Assembly: GCA_016715895.1 (NCBI GenBank)
Contig: JADJXH010000004.1
Span: forward strand, 1,488,001-1,552,000
Origin: Flavobacteriales bacterium
Lineage (GTDB): Bacteria; Bacteroidota; Bacteroidia; Flavobacteriales_F; PHOS-HE28
Reading direction: 5' to 3'
DNA: 64,000 nucleotides
The translations under genes were made by a program, and so were the position numbers. Shown piece by piece: positions 9,928 through 17,849 of the stretch. Numbering within the stretch: position 1 is the first letter of the stretch; every line of letters starts with the position of its first letter. The notes below the pieces were generated by a model. That model searched no databases, had not been told where the DNA came from, and saw only the letters and a program-made list of their open reading frames with translations.

Positions 9928-11231
9928 CACCCGTCCTCTTCATCACCTACTACTGGCCACCGAGCGGTGGTGCGGGGGTGCAGCGCGGGCTCAAGTTCGT
10001 GAAGTACCTGCCGCAGCACGGTATCCACCCCATCGTGCTCACGGTCGATCCCGCGCAGGCGAGCTACCCCGCGTTGGACCCCTCGCTCGAGGCCGAAGTG
10101 CCCGCAGGGGTGGCCGTGGTGCGCACCCCTTCGTTCGAGCCGCTGCGCCTGCTCGCCGCGCTGAGTGGAAAAGGCGCGGTGCCCCATGCCGGCTTCGCCA
10201 CCGGAGGGAGGGAGGGCGCGATGAAGCGCGCCATGCGGTGGGTGCGCGGCAACTGGATGATCCCCGACGCGCGCCGGGGCTGGGTGCGCCATGCCGTGAA
10301 GGCCGCCATCCCCCTCATCGAACGCGAAGGCATCGGCACGGTGCTGATCTCCTCGCCACCGCACAGCAGCCAGCTGATCGGCCTCCGCCTCAAGGAACGC
10401 TTCCCCCACCTGCGCTGGATCGCCGACCTGCGCGACCCCTGGACGGACATCTATTTCGCCCGCGAACTGATGAAGGGCCGGCGCGCGCAGCGGCTGGACG
10501 GTGCATACGAGGCCGCGGTGCTGGAGCAGGCCGATGCGGTGGTGGTGGTGGGGCCGTCCATGCGCTCGGCCTTCGTGCAACGCTATGGCCACGGCGTGGA
10601 GCCCCGGCTGCACGTGATCCCCAACGGCTACGATGCGGACGACCTGAAGGGCATCGCCCGCCACCCGCTGCCCGGCGACCGGCTGCGCATCACCTATGTG
10701 GGCACCATGGCCGGCAGCTATGCGCCGCAGGCCTTTTTCACCGCCGCAGCGGAAGCGCTCAAGCGTTCGCCGTTGCCCATCGAGCTGCGCTTCATCGGGC
10801 AGGTGGGCCAGGCGGTGCGCGAGGCTGCCGCACGGGCCGGCGTGCTCGACCGCTGCATGTGGAACGCGCCCGTGAAGCATGCGAAGGCCTTGGAGGAGAT
10901 GGCGGCCGCGCACGTGCTGCTGCTCGTCATCCCCGAGGGCCCGGGCGATGAGCGCATTCTCACCGGCAAGCTCTTCGAGTACCTCGCCGTGGAGCGCCCC
11001 GTTCTGGGACTGGGCCCGGTGGAAGGGGATGCCGCGCGGATCATCGCCGAATGCCGGGCAGGTGCCTTCTTCACCCGGGATCAGGTGACCGCGATGGCCG
11101 ACTGGATGGTCGCCCGCGCCGAAGCGGTGAAGGCCGGCGTGGACCACGGCGTCACCGGCGGGCAGCATGCGCGCTACGAGCGCCGGCGGGCCACCGCGGC
11201 GCTCGCCGCGCTCATCCACGCGGCAGGATAA
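9924..11231 (+). CDS. GT4-like (GT-B fold) glycosyltransferase
   Basis: The protein is 435 residues. An N-terminal MTPVLFITYYWPPSGGAGVQR resembles the acceptor-side start of GT-B enzymes. DLRDPWTDIYFARE sits near residue 170, PNGYDADD near 233, and a C-terminal domain with ITYVGTMAGSY follows. A donor-binding acidic region (GPGDERILTGKLFEYLA) closes the fold. It is cytoplasmic or peripheral to the inner membrane. A paralogue with the same beginning (FITHQFPPLNIGGSHR) lies at 34407-35735. It overlaps the YfhO gene by four bases and directly precedes the nonulosonate genes, so it may act on the same glycan. Donor and acceptor cannot be deduced. Confidence 0.85.
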   Translation: MTPVLFITYYWPPSGGAGVQRGLKFVKYLPQHGIHPIVLTVDPAQASYPALDPSLEAEVPAGVAVVRTPSFEPLRLLAALSGKGAVPHAGFATGGREGAMKRAMRWVRGNWMIPDARRGWVRHAVKAAIPLIEREGIGTVLISSPPHSSQLIGLRLKERFPHLRWIADLRDPWTDIYFARELMKGRRAQRLDGAYEAAVLEQADAVVVVGPSMRSAFVQRYGHGVEPRLHVIPNGYDADDLKGIARHPLPGDRLRITYVGTMAGSYAPQAFFTAAAEALKRSPLPIELRFIGQVGQAVREAAARAGVLDRCMWNAPVKHAKALEEMAAAHVLLLVIPEGPGDERILTGKLFEYLAVERPVLGLGPVEGDAARIIAECRAGAFFTRDQVTAMADWMVARAEAVKAGVDHGVTGGQHARYERRRATAALAALIHAAG

Positions 11232-11242
11232 CTTCGGCCCCG
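11229..11242 (+). promoter_or_regulatory. Putative internal promoter of the nonulosonate genes
   Basis: TAACTTCG at 11229-11236 overlaps the stop codon of the glycosyltransferase and is followed by a 6-base spacer before the ATG at 11243. The spacing equals that of the stand-alone promoters, so the nonulosonate genes may have their own leaderless start. Confidence 0.45.
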
Positions 11243-12256
11243 ATGGCCCGCACCTACATCATCGCCGAGGCCGGCGTGAACCACAACGGCAGCCTGGAGC
11301 TGGCGTTCCGCCTGGTCGACGAGGCGAAGGCCGCCGGTGCGGACTGTGTGAAGTTCCAGACCTTCAAGGCCGAGCGCATCGTCACGGCCAGCTCGCCCAA
11401 GGCGAACTACCAGCTGGAGGTCACCGACCGCGCCGAAAGCCAGTTCGACATGCTGCGCAAGCTGGAGCTGGACCGCGAGGCCTTCGCGCGCATCCAGGAC
11501 CGTTGCCGCCAGGTGGGCATCGACTTCATGAGCACGCCCTACAACCCGGAGGATGCGGAGCTGCTGAACGGGCTGGGCGTGGACGCCTTCAAGATCGCCA
11601 GCGGGCAGGTGGTGGAGCTGCCCTTCCTGCGGCAGGTGGCGCGCTACGGCCGCCGCATGATCGTGAGCACCGGCATGGCGGACATGCAGGAGGTGCGCGA
11701 GGCGGTCGACGCCATTCGCGGCACGGGCAACAGCGACCTCTTCATCCTGCAGTGCAACACGGACTACCCCTCGCGCGTGGAGGACGTCAACCTGCGCGCC
11801 ATGCTCACCATGCGCGACGAGCTCGGGGTGCGCGTGGGTTACAGCGACCATGTGCCGGACAACTACGCCTGCTTCGCGGCAGTGGCGCTGGGCGCGGAGA
11901 TGATCGAGAAGCACTTCACACTGGACAACGCCATGCCTGGTCCGGACCACAGCAGCAGCCTGGAGCCTGCGGCCTTCCGCGAACTGGTGAAGGGCATCCG
12001 GGCGGTGGAACTGAGCCTGGGCGACGGCATCAAACGGCCGGGTGAACGCGAACGCGCGAACACCTACGGCATGCGCCGCAGCCTGGTGGCCGCGCGTGAG
12101 CTGCCGGCGGACCATGTGCTGTCGGAGGCCGACCTGGGTTTCAAGCGGCCCGCGAACGGCCTCTCCCCGAAGCATCTGGACGCCGTGGTGGGGCGACGGC
12201 TGGCGCGCCCTCTCCGCATGGATGAAGCGCTCACCTGGGACCACCTGCACCCCTGA
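11243..12256 (+). CDS. N-acetylneuraminate/legionaminate-type synthase (NeuB family)
   Basis: A 337-residue NeuB-family enzyme that condenses phosphoenolpyruvate with an N-acetylated hexosamine to make a nine-carbon nonulosonic acid. AEAGVNHNGS lies near the N-terminus, VKFQTF near residue 35, FMSTPYN near 95, QCNTDYPS near 170 and a conserved EKHFTLD near 225. A C-terminal antifreeze-like SAF domain begins at RRSLVAARELPADHVLSEAD. Length and domain order are those of full-size NeuB/LegI. The product (Neu5Ac, legionaminate or other) cannot be told from sequence by eye. It heads a run of six tightly spaced genes for activated nonulosonate. Confidence 0.9.
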   Translation: MARTYIIAEAGVNHNGSLELAFRLVDEAKAAGADCVKFQTFKAERIVTASSPKANYQLEVTDRAESQFDMLRKLELDREAFARIQDRCRQVGIDFMSTPYNPEDAELLNGLGVDAFKIASGQVVELPFLRQVARYGRRMIVSTGMADMQEVREAVDAIRGTGNSDLFILQCNTDYPSRVEDVNLRAMLTMRDELGVRVGYSDHVPDNYACFAAVALGAEMIEKHFTLDNAMPGPDHSSSLEPAAFRELVKGIRAVELSLGDGIKRPGERERANTYGMRRSLVAARELPADHVLSEADLGFKRPANGLSPKHLDAVVGRRLARPLRMDEALTWDHLHP

Positions 12257-12259
12257 GCC

Positions 12260-13543
12260 ATGGGCCAGCGCCGCATCGGTCCCGACGACGCCCGCCTCCT
12301 TCAGGCCTTCCTGGACGGTGCCGGCGACGCGCTCCGCAGCTTCCGCTATTTCGCGAAGCGCACCCCGGAGGTGCTCCACCAGCACGCCTGCACCTGGCTG
12401 TGGATGGAAGGGGAGGAGCCCGTCGCCTACGGTCATCTCGACCGCGAGGACGGCGTGGTGTGGCTGGGCATCGCGGTGCAGGAGCGGCACTGGGGTCGCG
12501 GCTTCGGTGCGCACATGATGCGGCTGCTGCTGGACAGTGCGCGGGGCATGGGCATCACGGCCCTGAAGCTTGCGGTGGACGCGGACAACCACACCGCCAT
12601 CCGGCTGTACGAGCGCTATGGTCTCGTACAGGCCGGGACGGGTGAAGGCATCCTCTTTCTCACCTGCGACCTCACCCCGAAGCGCGAGGCGGTGATGAGC
12701 TCGCTGGCGTTCGCAGGCATGGCGCCGGAGGCCATGATCGCCGAGGCCGATCGCGAGTTCATGGCGTTGGAGTTCAGCAGCGGCATGCCGTTCCACCCGG
12801 ACATGACGGAACTGTTCCGCACCGCGCCCATGCGCCGCTTCGCACACAACTACTTCCCCGCACCGGCCGATCCCTTCGTGCTGAACCTCGGCAGCGCGGA
12901 CGATGGCATCCGCGATCGCAGCATCGCCCATTGCGTGCAGGGCATGGAACTGAGCCATGCGGTGGGCGCGCCCTTCTTCTCGGTGCACGCCGGTTTCTGC
13001 GTGGACCCGCGTCCCAGCGAGCTCGGTCGACGATTGGAACAGGTGGCGCGGATCGACAGGGCGCTGCACTGGGCACGCTTCACCGAGGCGGTGCGGCAGG
13101 TGCTGGCGCGCACGCGGGATCTGCCCACGGGTCTGCTGATCGAGAACAACGTGCTGGCCCCGGTGAACCGCTATGCCGACGGCACCAACCCCCTGCTCTG
13201 CGTGGACCAGGAGGAGCAGCTGCGCCTCCTCGCGGATGTCCGGGATGCACGGCTGGGTCTGCTGCTCGACACGGCCCACCTGAAGGTCAGCGCCCGCACG
13301 CTGGGCTTCGATCCGGTGGCCGCGGCCACCGCACTGCTGCCTGCGGTGCGCTGCGTGCATCACAGCGACAACGGCGGCGAGGTGGACGACAACCAGGGCT
13401 TCGGAGCGGACTACTGGTTCCTGCCGCTGATGGACCGTTCGGGGCATGCCGTGCATGTGCTGGAGACACGGAAGACGCCGCCTTCCGAACTTCGCCGCAT
13501 GGAGCGGCTGCTCTTTCCCGAACGCGACCGACCATCCCGATGA
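12260..13543 (+). CDS. Fusion of GNAT acetyltransferase and xylose-isomerase-like TIM-barrel protein
   Basis: Residues 1-137 are a GNAT N-acetyltransferase: the acetyl-CoA loop reads ERHWGRGFGAHM, followed by DNHTAIRLYERYGL. From about residue 146 the sequence becomes an AP-endonuclease/xylose-isomerase-like barrel, with EFSSGMPFHPD, SVHAGFCVDP, IENNVLAP and LDTAHLK; the Glu, Asp and His residues resemble a metal site. No stop separates the parts, though an internal ATG at 12695 sits at the junction. In the locus it could N-acylate an amino sugar and isomerise or epimerise it before or after the NeuB step. That function is inferred from context. Its stop overlaps the next ATG. Confidence 0.8.
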   Translation: MGQRRIGPDDARLLQAFLDGAGDALRSFRYFAKRTPEVLHQHACTWLWMEGEEPVAYGHLDREDGVVWLGIAVQERHWGRGFGAHMMRLLLDSARGMGITALKLAVDADNHTAIRLYERYGLVQAGTGEGILFLTCDLTPKREAVMSSLAFAGMAPEAMIAEADREFMALEFSSGMPFHPDMTELFRTAPMRRFAHNYFPAPADPFVLNLGSADDGIRDRSIAHCVQGMELSHAVGAPFFSVHAGFCVDPRPSELGRRLEQVARIDRALHWARFTEAVRQVLARTRDLPTGLLIENNVLAPVNRYADGTNPLLCVDQEEQLRLLADVRDARLGLLLDTAHLKVSARTLGFDPVAAATALLPAVRCVHHSDNGGEVDDNQGFGADYWFLPLMDRSGHAVHVLETRKTPPSELRRMERLLFPERDRPSR

Positions 13544-15006
13544 ACGACACCCTTGCCGACCTGCTGATCCGCGACGACCGGAGCGTGCGCGATGCGCTGG
13601 CCGTGATCGACCGCAACGCGCAGGGCATCTGCTTCGCCGTGGACGGTGATGGGCGCCTTACCGGGGTGCTCACCGATGGCGACATCCGGCGTTCGCTCCT
13701 GGCCGACGGCTCCCTGGACCGGCCGGTGGCCGAGGTGATGCAGCGGAGCTTCACCGCCCTGCCGGTGGACACGCCCGCCGAGCACATCCAGGCCCGGCTC
13801 AACGGCACCGTGCGGCACATCCCGCTGATCGACGCGCAGGGCGTGCCCGTTGACTTCGCCAGCCTGCGCCGCACGCACCGCATCCAGGTGATGGCGCCAC
13901 AGCTCGACGGCAACGAGCTCAACTACGTCACCGACTGCCTGCGCACGGGCTGGATCAGCTCGCAGGGCGCCTACGTGAAGCGCTTCGAGACCGGGTTCGC
14001 GGAACGCTGCGCCATGCCGCACGCCCTGGCCGTGAGCAACGGCACGGTGGCCATCCACCTGGCTCTGGTGGCGCTGGGCATCGGGGAGGGGGACGAGGTC
14101 ATCGTGCCCGACCTCACCTTCGCCGCCAGCATCAACACCATCCTTCACGCCGGCGCCACGCCCGTGATCGCCGATGTGCACCCGGTGACCTGGACGCTCG
14201 ATCCCGCCGAGGTGGAACGCTTGATCACACCGCGCACCAAGGCCATCATGCCGGTGCACCTCTACGGCCATCCCTGCCACATGGACGAGCTGATGGCCAT
14301 CGCGCGCAGGCATGGGCTGTTGGTTGTGGAGGATTGCGCCGAGGCGCTTGGTGCGCTCTACAAGGGACGGCCGGTGGGCAGCTTTGGCGATGCGGCCACC
14401 TTCAGCTTCTTCGGCAACAAGACCATCACCACCGGCGAGGGGGGCATGACGCTCTTCCGCGATGCGGCAGTGGCCGCCCGGGCCACGATGCTGCGCGACC
14501 ACGGCATGGACAAGCAGCGCCGCTACTGGCACCTGGAGGTCGGCTACAACTACCGGATGACCAACGTGCAGGCGGCGATCGGCGTGGCGCAGCTCGAGCG
14601 GCTGGATGCCTTCGTGCAGGCCAAGCGCGACCTGGCCACGGTGTACACCAAAGGCCTGGAGACCATCGGCGGCCTCGGCGCGCCGCCCGAGGAGCCCTGG
14701 GCGTTCAATGGGTTCTGGTTGTACAGCTGCCTCATAGGCGACGACTTCGGCCTCGGCCGCGACGAGGTGATGGACCGCATGGCGCGCAACGGCATCGAGA
14801 CCCGACCGTTGTTCCACCCCCTGCATGTGATGCCGCCGTACGGCCGGTACGTGCGCCCCGGACAGCGCTTCCCCGTGAGCGAACGCCTCTCACGAGCGGG
14901 GCTCAGCCTGCCCAGCAGCGTCACCATCACCCGGGCCGAACAGGAGCGCGTGCTGGAGGTCCTGAACACCATCAAGCACACCCGGCAGCTCCACGCCCAG
15001 GCATGA
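13540..15006 (+). CDS. DegT/DnrJ/EryC1-family sugar aminotransferase with N-terminal CBS-domain pair
   Basis: A 488-residue PLP enzyme. Residues 1-115 are a CBS pair (DGRLTGVLTDGDIRRSL, then NGTVRHIPLIDAQGVPVDF). Residues from about 125 are a full DegT aminotransferase: RTGWISSQGAYVKRFE, a substrate-side VSNGTVAIHLAL, PVHLYGHPCHMDEL, VEDCAEALGA, and the PLP lysine in FFGNKTITTGEGG at about residue 294. Family members put an amino group on a keto-sugar nucleotide. CBS pairs bind adenosine nucleotides and could regulate flux; in Campylobacter the legionaminate enzyme PtmE also carries CBS domains, but on a nucleotidyltransferase. The ATG overlaps the previous stop and its own stop overlaps neuA. 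Confidence 0.88.
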   Translation: MNDTLADLLIRDDRSVRDALAVIDRNAQGICFAVDGDGRLTGVLTDGDIRRSLLADGSLDRPVAEVMQRSFTALPVDTPAEHIQARLNGTVRHIPLIDAQGVPVDFASLRRTHRIQVMAPQLDGNELNYVTDCLRTGWISSQGAYVKRFETGFAERCAMPHALAVSNGTVAIHLALVALGIGEGDEVIVPDLTFAASINTILHAGATPVIADVHPVTWTLDPAEVERLITPRTKAIMPVHLYGHPCHMDELMAIARRHGLLVVEDCAEALGALYKGRPVGSFGDAATFSFFGNKTITTGEGGMTLFRDAAVAARATMLRDHGMDKQRRYWHLEVGYNYRMTNVQAAIGVAQLERLDAFVQAKRDLATVYTKGLETIGGLGAPPEEPWAFNGFWLYSCLIGDDFGLGRDEVMDRMARNGIETRPLFHPLHVMPPYGRYVRPGQRFPVSERLSRAGLSLPSSVTITRAEQERVLEVLNTIKHTRQLHAQA

Positions 15007-15725
15007 GGGTGCTCTACCTGATCCCGGCGCGCGGCGGCAGCAAGGGGCTGCCCGGCAAGAACGTGCGTCCGCTCCTGGGCCGGCCGCTGATCGCCTGGTC
15101 GGTGGCGGCCGCACTGGAGGCGGCGCGCACCCGGCCCGGGCGTGTGGTGGTGAGCACCGATGATGCGGTCATCGCGGAAGCCGCCCGCAGCGCCGGCGCC
15201 GAAGTGCCTTTCATCCGCCCTGCCGAACTGGCCTCCGACACGGCCTCGTCCATGGATGTGGTGATCCATGCGCTGGATCACGTGGAGGCCGCCGGCGAGC
15301 ACGTCGACCTGGTCTGCATGCTGGAGCCCACCTCGCCCCAACGCACCGCGGCGGACGTGCTCGCCGCCATGGACCGGCTGTTGTCCACACCCGATGCGGA
15401 GAGCATCGTGGGCGTGTGCCGAACGGAAGGCGGACACCCCGCCTTCCTGGCCCGCATGACCGGTGCCCACTTCATCCGGCCCTACGAGGGGGATCGCTTC
15501 GTCTTCAAACGGCGGCAGGAGATCGATGACGTGTACTTCTTCGAGGGCAGCATGTACATCGCACGCACCGCCTCGTTGCGCGAACGGCGCAGCTTCTACC
15601 ACGAGCGCACGCTGGGCCATGTCATGCCCAAGTGGAAGTCGTTCGAGGTGGACGACCTCACCGACCTCACGATCATCGAGGCGCTGATGAAGGCCAGGCA
15701 GGAAGGAACGATCGACGACCGATGA
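15003..15725 (+). CDS. CMP-sialic-acid synthetase-like acylneuraminate cytidylyltransferase (NeuA family)
   Basis: The 240-residue cytidylyltransferase begins MRVLYLIPARGGSKGLPGKN, in which ARGGSKGLPGKN is the CTP-binding loop. It also has STDDAVIAEAARSAGAEVPF and LEPTSPQRTAADV, the usual metal and sugar contacts, and ends with FEVDDLTDLTIIEALM. It activates a nonulosonic acid as its CMP derivative for transfer. The gene starts inside the end of the aminotransferase gene (ATGA) and ends inside the next start, which shows translational coupling in the locus. Confidence 0.9.
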   Translation: MRVLYLIPARGGSKGLPGKNVRPLLGRPLIAWSVAAALEAARTRPGRVVVSTDDAVIAEAARSAGAEVPFIRPAELASDTASSMDVVIHALDHVEAAGEHVDLVCMLEPTSPQRTAADVLAAMDRLLSTPDAESIVGVCRTEGGHPAFLARMTGAHFIRPYEGDRFVFKRRQEIDDVYFFEGSMYIARTASLRERRSFYHERTLGHVMPKWKSFEVDDLTDLTIIEALMKARQEGTIDDR

Positions 15726-17074
15726 ACTGGAGCGACCGACTGCATGCCGCGATCCCCGGAGGTGCGCACACCTACAGCCGGGGCGACGACCAATACCCGT
15801 CCAACGCGCCGCCCATCCTGAGCCACGGCAAGGGGGCTTACGTGTGGGACCCCGACGGCCGCCGCTTCCTCGACTACGGCATGGGGCTGCGCGCGGTGAC
15901 CCTGGGGTATGCCGATGAGCGCGTGAACGCGGCGGCCATCGCCGAGATCGGCAAGGGCAACAACCTCACACGGCCCTCCGTCACCGAGCTCGAGGCGGCC
16001 GAAGGCATGCTTTCGCTCTTCCCGTGGGCGGGCATGGTGAAGTTCGCCAAGAACGGCAGCATCGTCACCACCGCCGCCGTGAAGCTCGCGCGCGCCTTCA
16101 CGGGCCGCACCCACGTGGCCATCCCGGCCGGGCAGCCGTTCTTCACCTACGATGATTGGTTCATCGGCAGCACGCCCATGGACCGCGGGATCCCGGTGGA
16201 GCACAAGGCGCTCACGCTGAAGTTCGACTACAACGACATCGCCTCCCTCGAGCGCCTCTTCATCGAGCATCCCGGCCGCATAGCCTGCGTGCTCATGGAG
16301 CCGGCCACCTCACTTTCCCCCTGTCCTTCCTCCTGCGGCGGGCTGCTCGATCCCTGCTCCTGCGCGGGATGCCCGCAGCGTTCGCTCAACTTCCTGCATC
16401 AGGTGAAGGCCCTCTGCGCGAAGCACGGTGCCGTGTTCGTGCTGGACGAGATGATCACCGGGTTCCGCTGGGACCTGCGGGGTGCCATGAAGGTCTACGA
16501 CGTCGAACCGGACCTCGCCACCTTCGGGAAGGGCATTGCCAACGGGTTCGCGCTGGCGGCGCTCATCGGCCGGCGCGAGATCATGGAGCTGGGCGGCATC
16601 CGGGAGGCCGGCGCCGAGCGTGTCTTCCTCATCAGCACCACCCACGGCTCCGAGATGTCGGCCTTCGGGGCGTTCAATCGCACGGTGGAGATCTACCGGA
16701 GCGAGGACATCACCGGCCACCTGTGGCGCTACGGTCGGCGTCTGATCGAGGGCCTCAATGCGCTGGCGGCCGAGGCGGGTGTGGCGTCGCACTTCGAGGC
16801 GCACGGCTTTGGCTGCTCTCCCTATTACACCACCCGTGATGCCGAAGGACAGGTCTCCCTGCCCTTCCGCACCCTTTGGAGCCAGGAGATGATCAAGGGC
16901 GGCGTGCTGATGCCCTGGGTGGCGCTTTCCGCCGCGCATGGTGATGCGGAGCTGGACCTCACCCTCACGGCCGCGCGCAAGGCCTTCGCCGTGTACGCCG
17001 CCGCGCTCGGTGATGGCCTCGACAAGCACCTCGTGGGCCCTTCCGTGAAGCCGGTCTTCCGAAAACTCAACTGA
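15722..17074 (+). CDS. Class III aminotransferase, glutamate-1-semialdehyde aminomutase-like, with a cysteine-rich insertion
   Basis: A 450-residue PLP enzyme. AIPGGAHTYSRGDDQYP at the N-terminus and HGKGAYVWDPDGRRFLDYGM match GSA aminomutase. VLDEMITGFR binds the cofactor, and the PLP lysine is in ATFGKGIANGF at residue 270. Between the beta strand VLMEPAT and the following helix there is an unusual insertion, residues 201-217, with cysteines at 201, 205, 212, 214 and 217. It could bind a metal. The position, after the CMP-sugar synthetase and before an SDR, argues for a role in making or modifying an amino-nonulosonate and not for haem synthesis. The substrate is unknown. Confidence 0.85.
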   Translation: MNWSDRLHAAIPGGAHTYSRGDDQYPSNAPPILSHGKGAYVWDPDGRRFLDYGMGLRAVTLGYADERVNAAAIAEIGKGNNLTRPSVTELEAAEGMLSLFPWAGMVKFAKNGSIVTTAAVKLARAFTGRTHVAIPAGQPFFTYDDWFIGSTPMDRGIPVEHKALTLKFDYNDIASLERLFIEHPGRIACVLMEPATSLSPCPSSCGGLLDPCSCAGCPQRSLNFLHQVKALCAKHGAVFVLDEMITGFRWDLRGAMKVYDVEPDLATFGKGIANGFALAALIGRREIMELGGIREAGAERVFLISTTHGSEMSAFGAFNRTVEIYRSEDITGHLWRYGRRLIEGLNALAAEAGVASHFEAHGFGCSPYYTTRDAEGQVSLPFRTLWSQEMIKGGVLMPWVALSAAHGDAELDLTLTAARKAFAVYAAALGDGLDKHLVGPSVKPVFRKLN

Positions 17075-17075
17075 G

Positions 17076-17849
17076 ATGGGCCTGCTGGACGGCAAAGTGG
17101 TGGTCATCACGGGCGGCGCCGGGCGGCTGGGCCGGGTGTTCACCGAGGCCGTGGTGGGTGCCGGCGGTCGGGTGGTGGTGGCGGAAGTGATGAACGAACG
17201 CACGGCGGCCGTCATCGAGGCCCTCCGCTCCGCGCATGGCGATGCCGTGGAGGGCATGGCCTGCGACATCACCGATGCGGACTCGCTGGACCGGCTCATC
17301 GCCGGATCGGTGCAGCGCTTCGGCCGCATCGATGCCCTGGTGAACAACGCTTACCCGCGCAACGGCGCCTACGGAAGGCGGTACGAGGAGGTCACCTACG
17401 CCGACTTCGTGGAGAACGTGGGCATGCACGCAGGCGGCTACTTCCTCGCATCGCAGCGCTTCATCGCGCATTTCCAGCGGCAGGGGCACGGCAACATCGT
17501 CAACATGGCCAGCATCTACGGGGTGGTGGCCCCGCGCTTCGAGGTGTACGCCGGCACGGACATGACGATGCCGGTGGAGTACGCCGTGATCAAGAGCGGG
17601 GTGCTGATGCTCACGCGCTACATCGCCGCCCACTGCGCGGGGATGGGCATCCGCTGCAACGCCATCAGTCCGGGCGGCATCCGCGACGGACAGCCGGAGG
17701 CCTTCCTGGAACGCTACCGGGATCATGCGCTCACTAAGGGCATGCTCGATGCGCAGGACGTCGCGGGCACCCTGCTGTTCCTGCTCAGCGACCTTTCCGG
17801 GTACATCAACGGGCAGAACCTCGTGGTGGACGACGGCTGGACGCTGTGA
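17076..17849 (+). CDS. Short-chain dehydrogenase/reductase of the nonulosonate locus
   Basis: The 257 residues form a classical SDR. TGGAGRLG at 13-20 is the NAD(P)-binding loop, VNNAYPRNG is the NNAG-like element, NMASIYG carries the catalytic Ser, and EYAVIKSG is the Y-x-x-x-K active site. The C-terminus (GYINGQNLVVDDGWTL) is typical. It follows the GSA-like aminotransferase by one base and ends the plus-strand run. Campylobacter legionaminate loci also contain an SDR (PtmA) of ill-defined function. A likely role is oxidation or reduction of a sugar intermediate. Confidence 0.87.
   Translation: MGLLDGKVVVITGGAGRLGRVFTEAVVGAGGRVVVAEVMNERTAAVIEALRSAHGDAVEGMACDITDADSLDRLIAGSVQRFGRIDALVNNAYPRNGAYGRRYEEVTYADFVENVGMHAGGYFLASQRFIAHFQRQGHGNIVNMASIYGVVAPRFEVYAGTDMTMPVEYAVIKSGVLMLTRYIAAHCAGMGIRCNAISPGGIRDGQPEAFLERYRDHALTKGMLDAQDVAGTLLFLLSDLSGYINGQNLVVDDGWTL

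Noticed and set aside
12695..13543. Separate isomerase gene starting at the internal ATG
   Set aside because: No stop codon separates it from the GNAT part and no box or overlap sets this start, so a fusion is the simpler reading.
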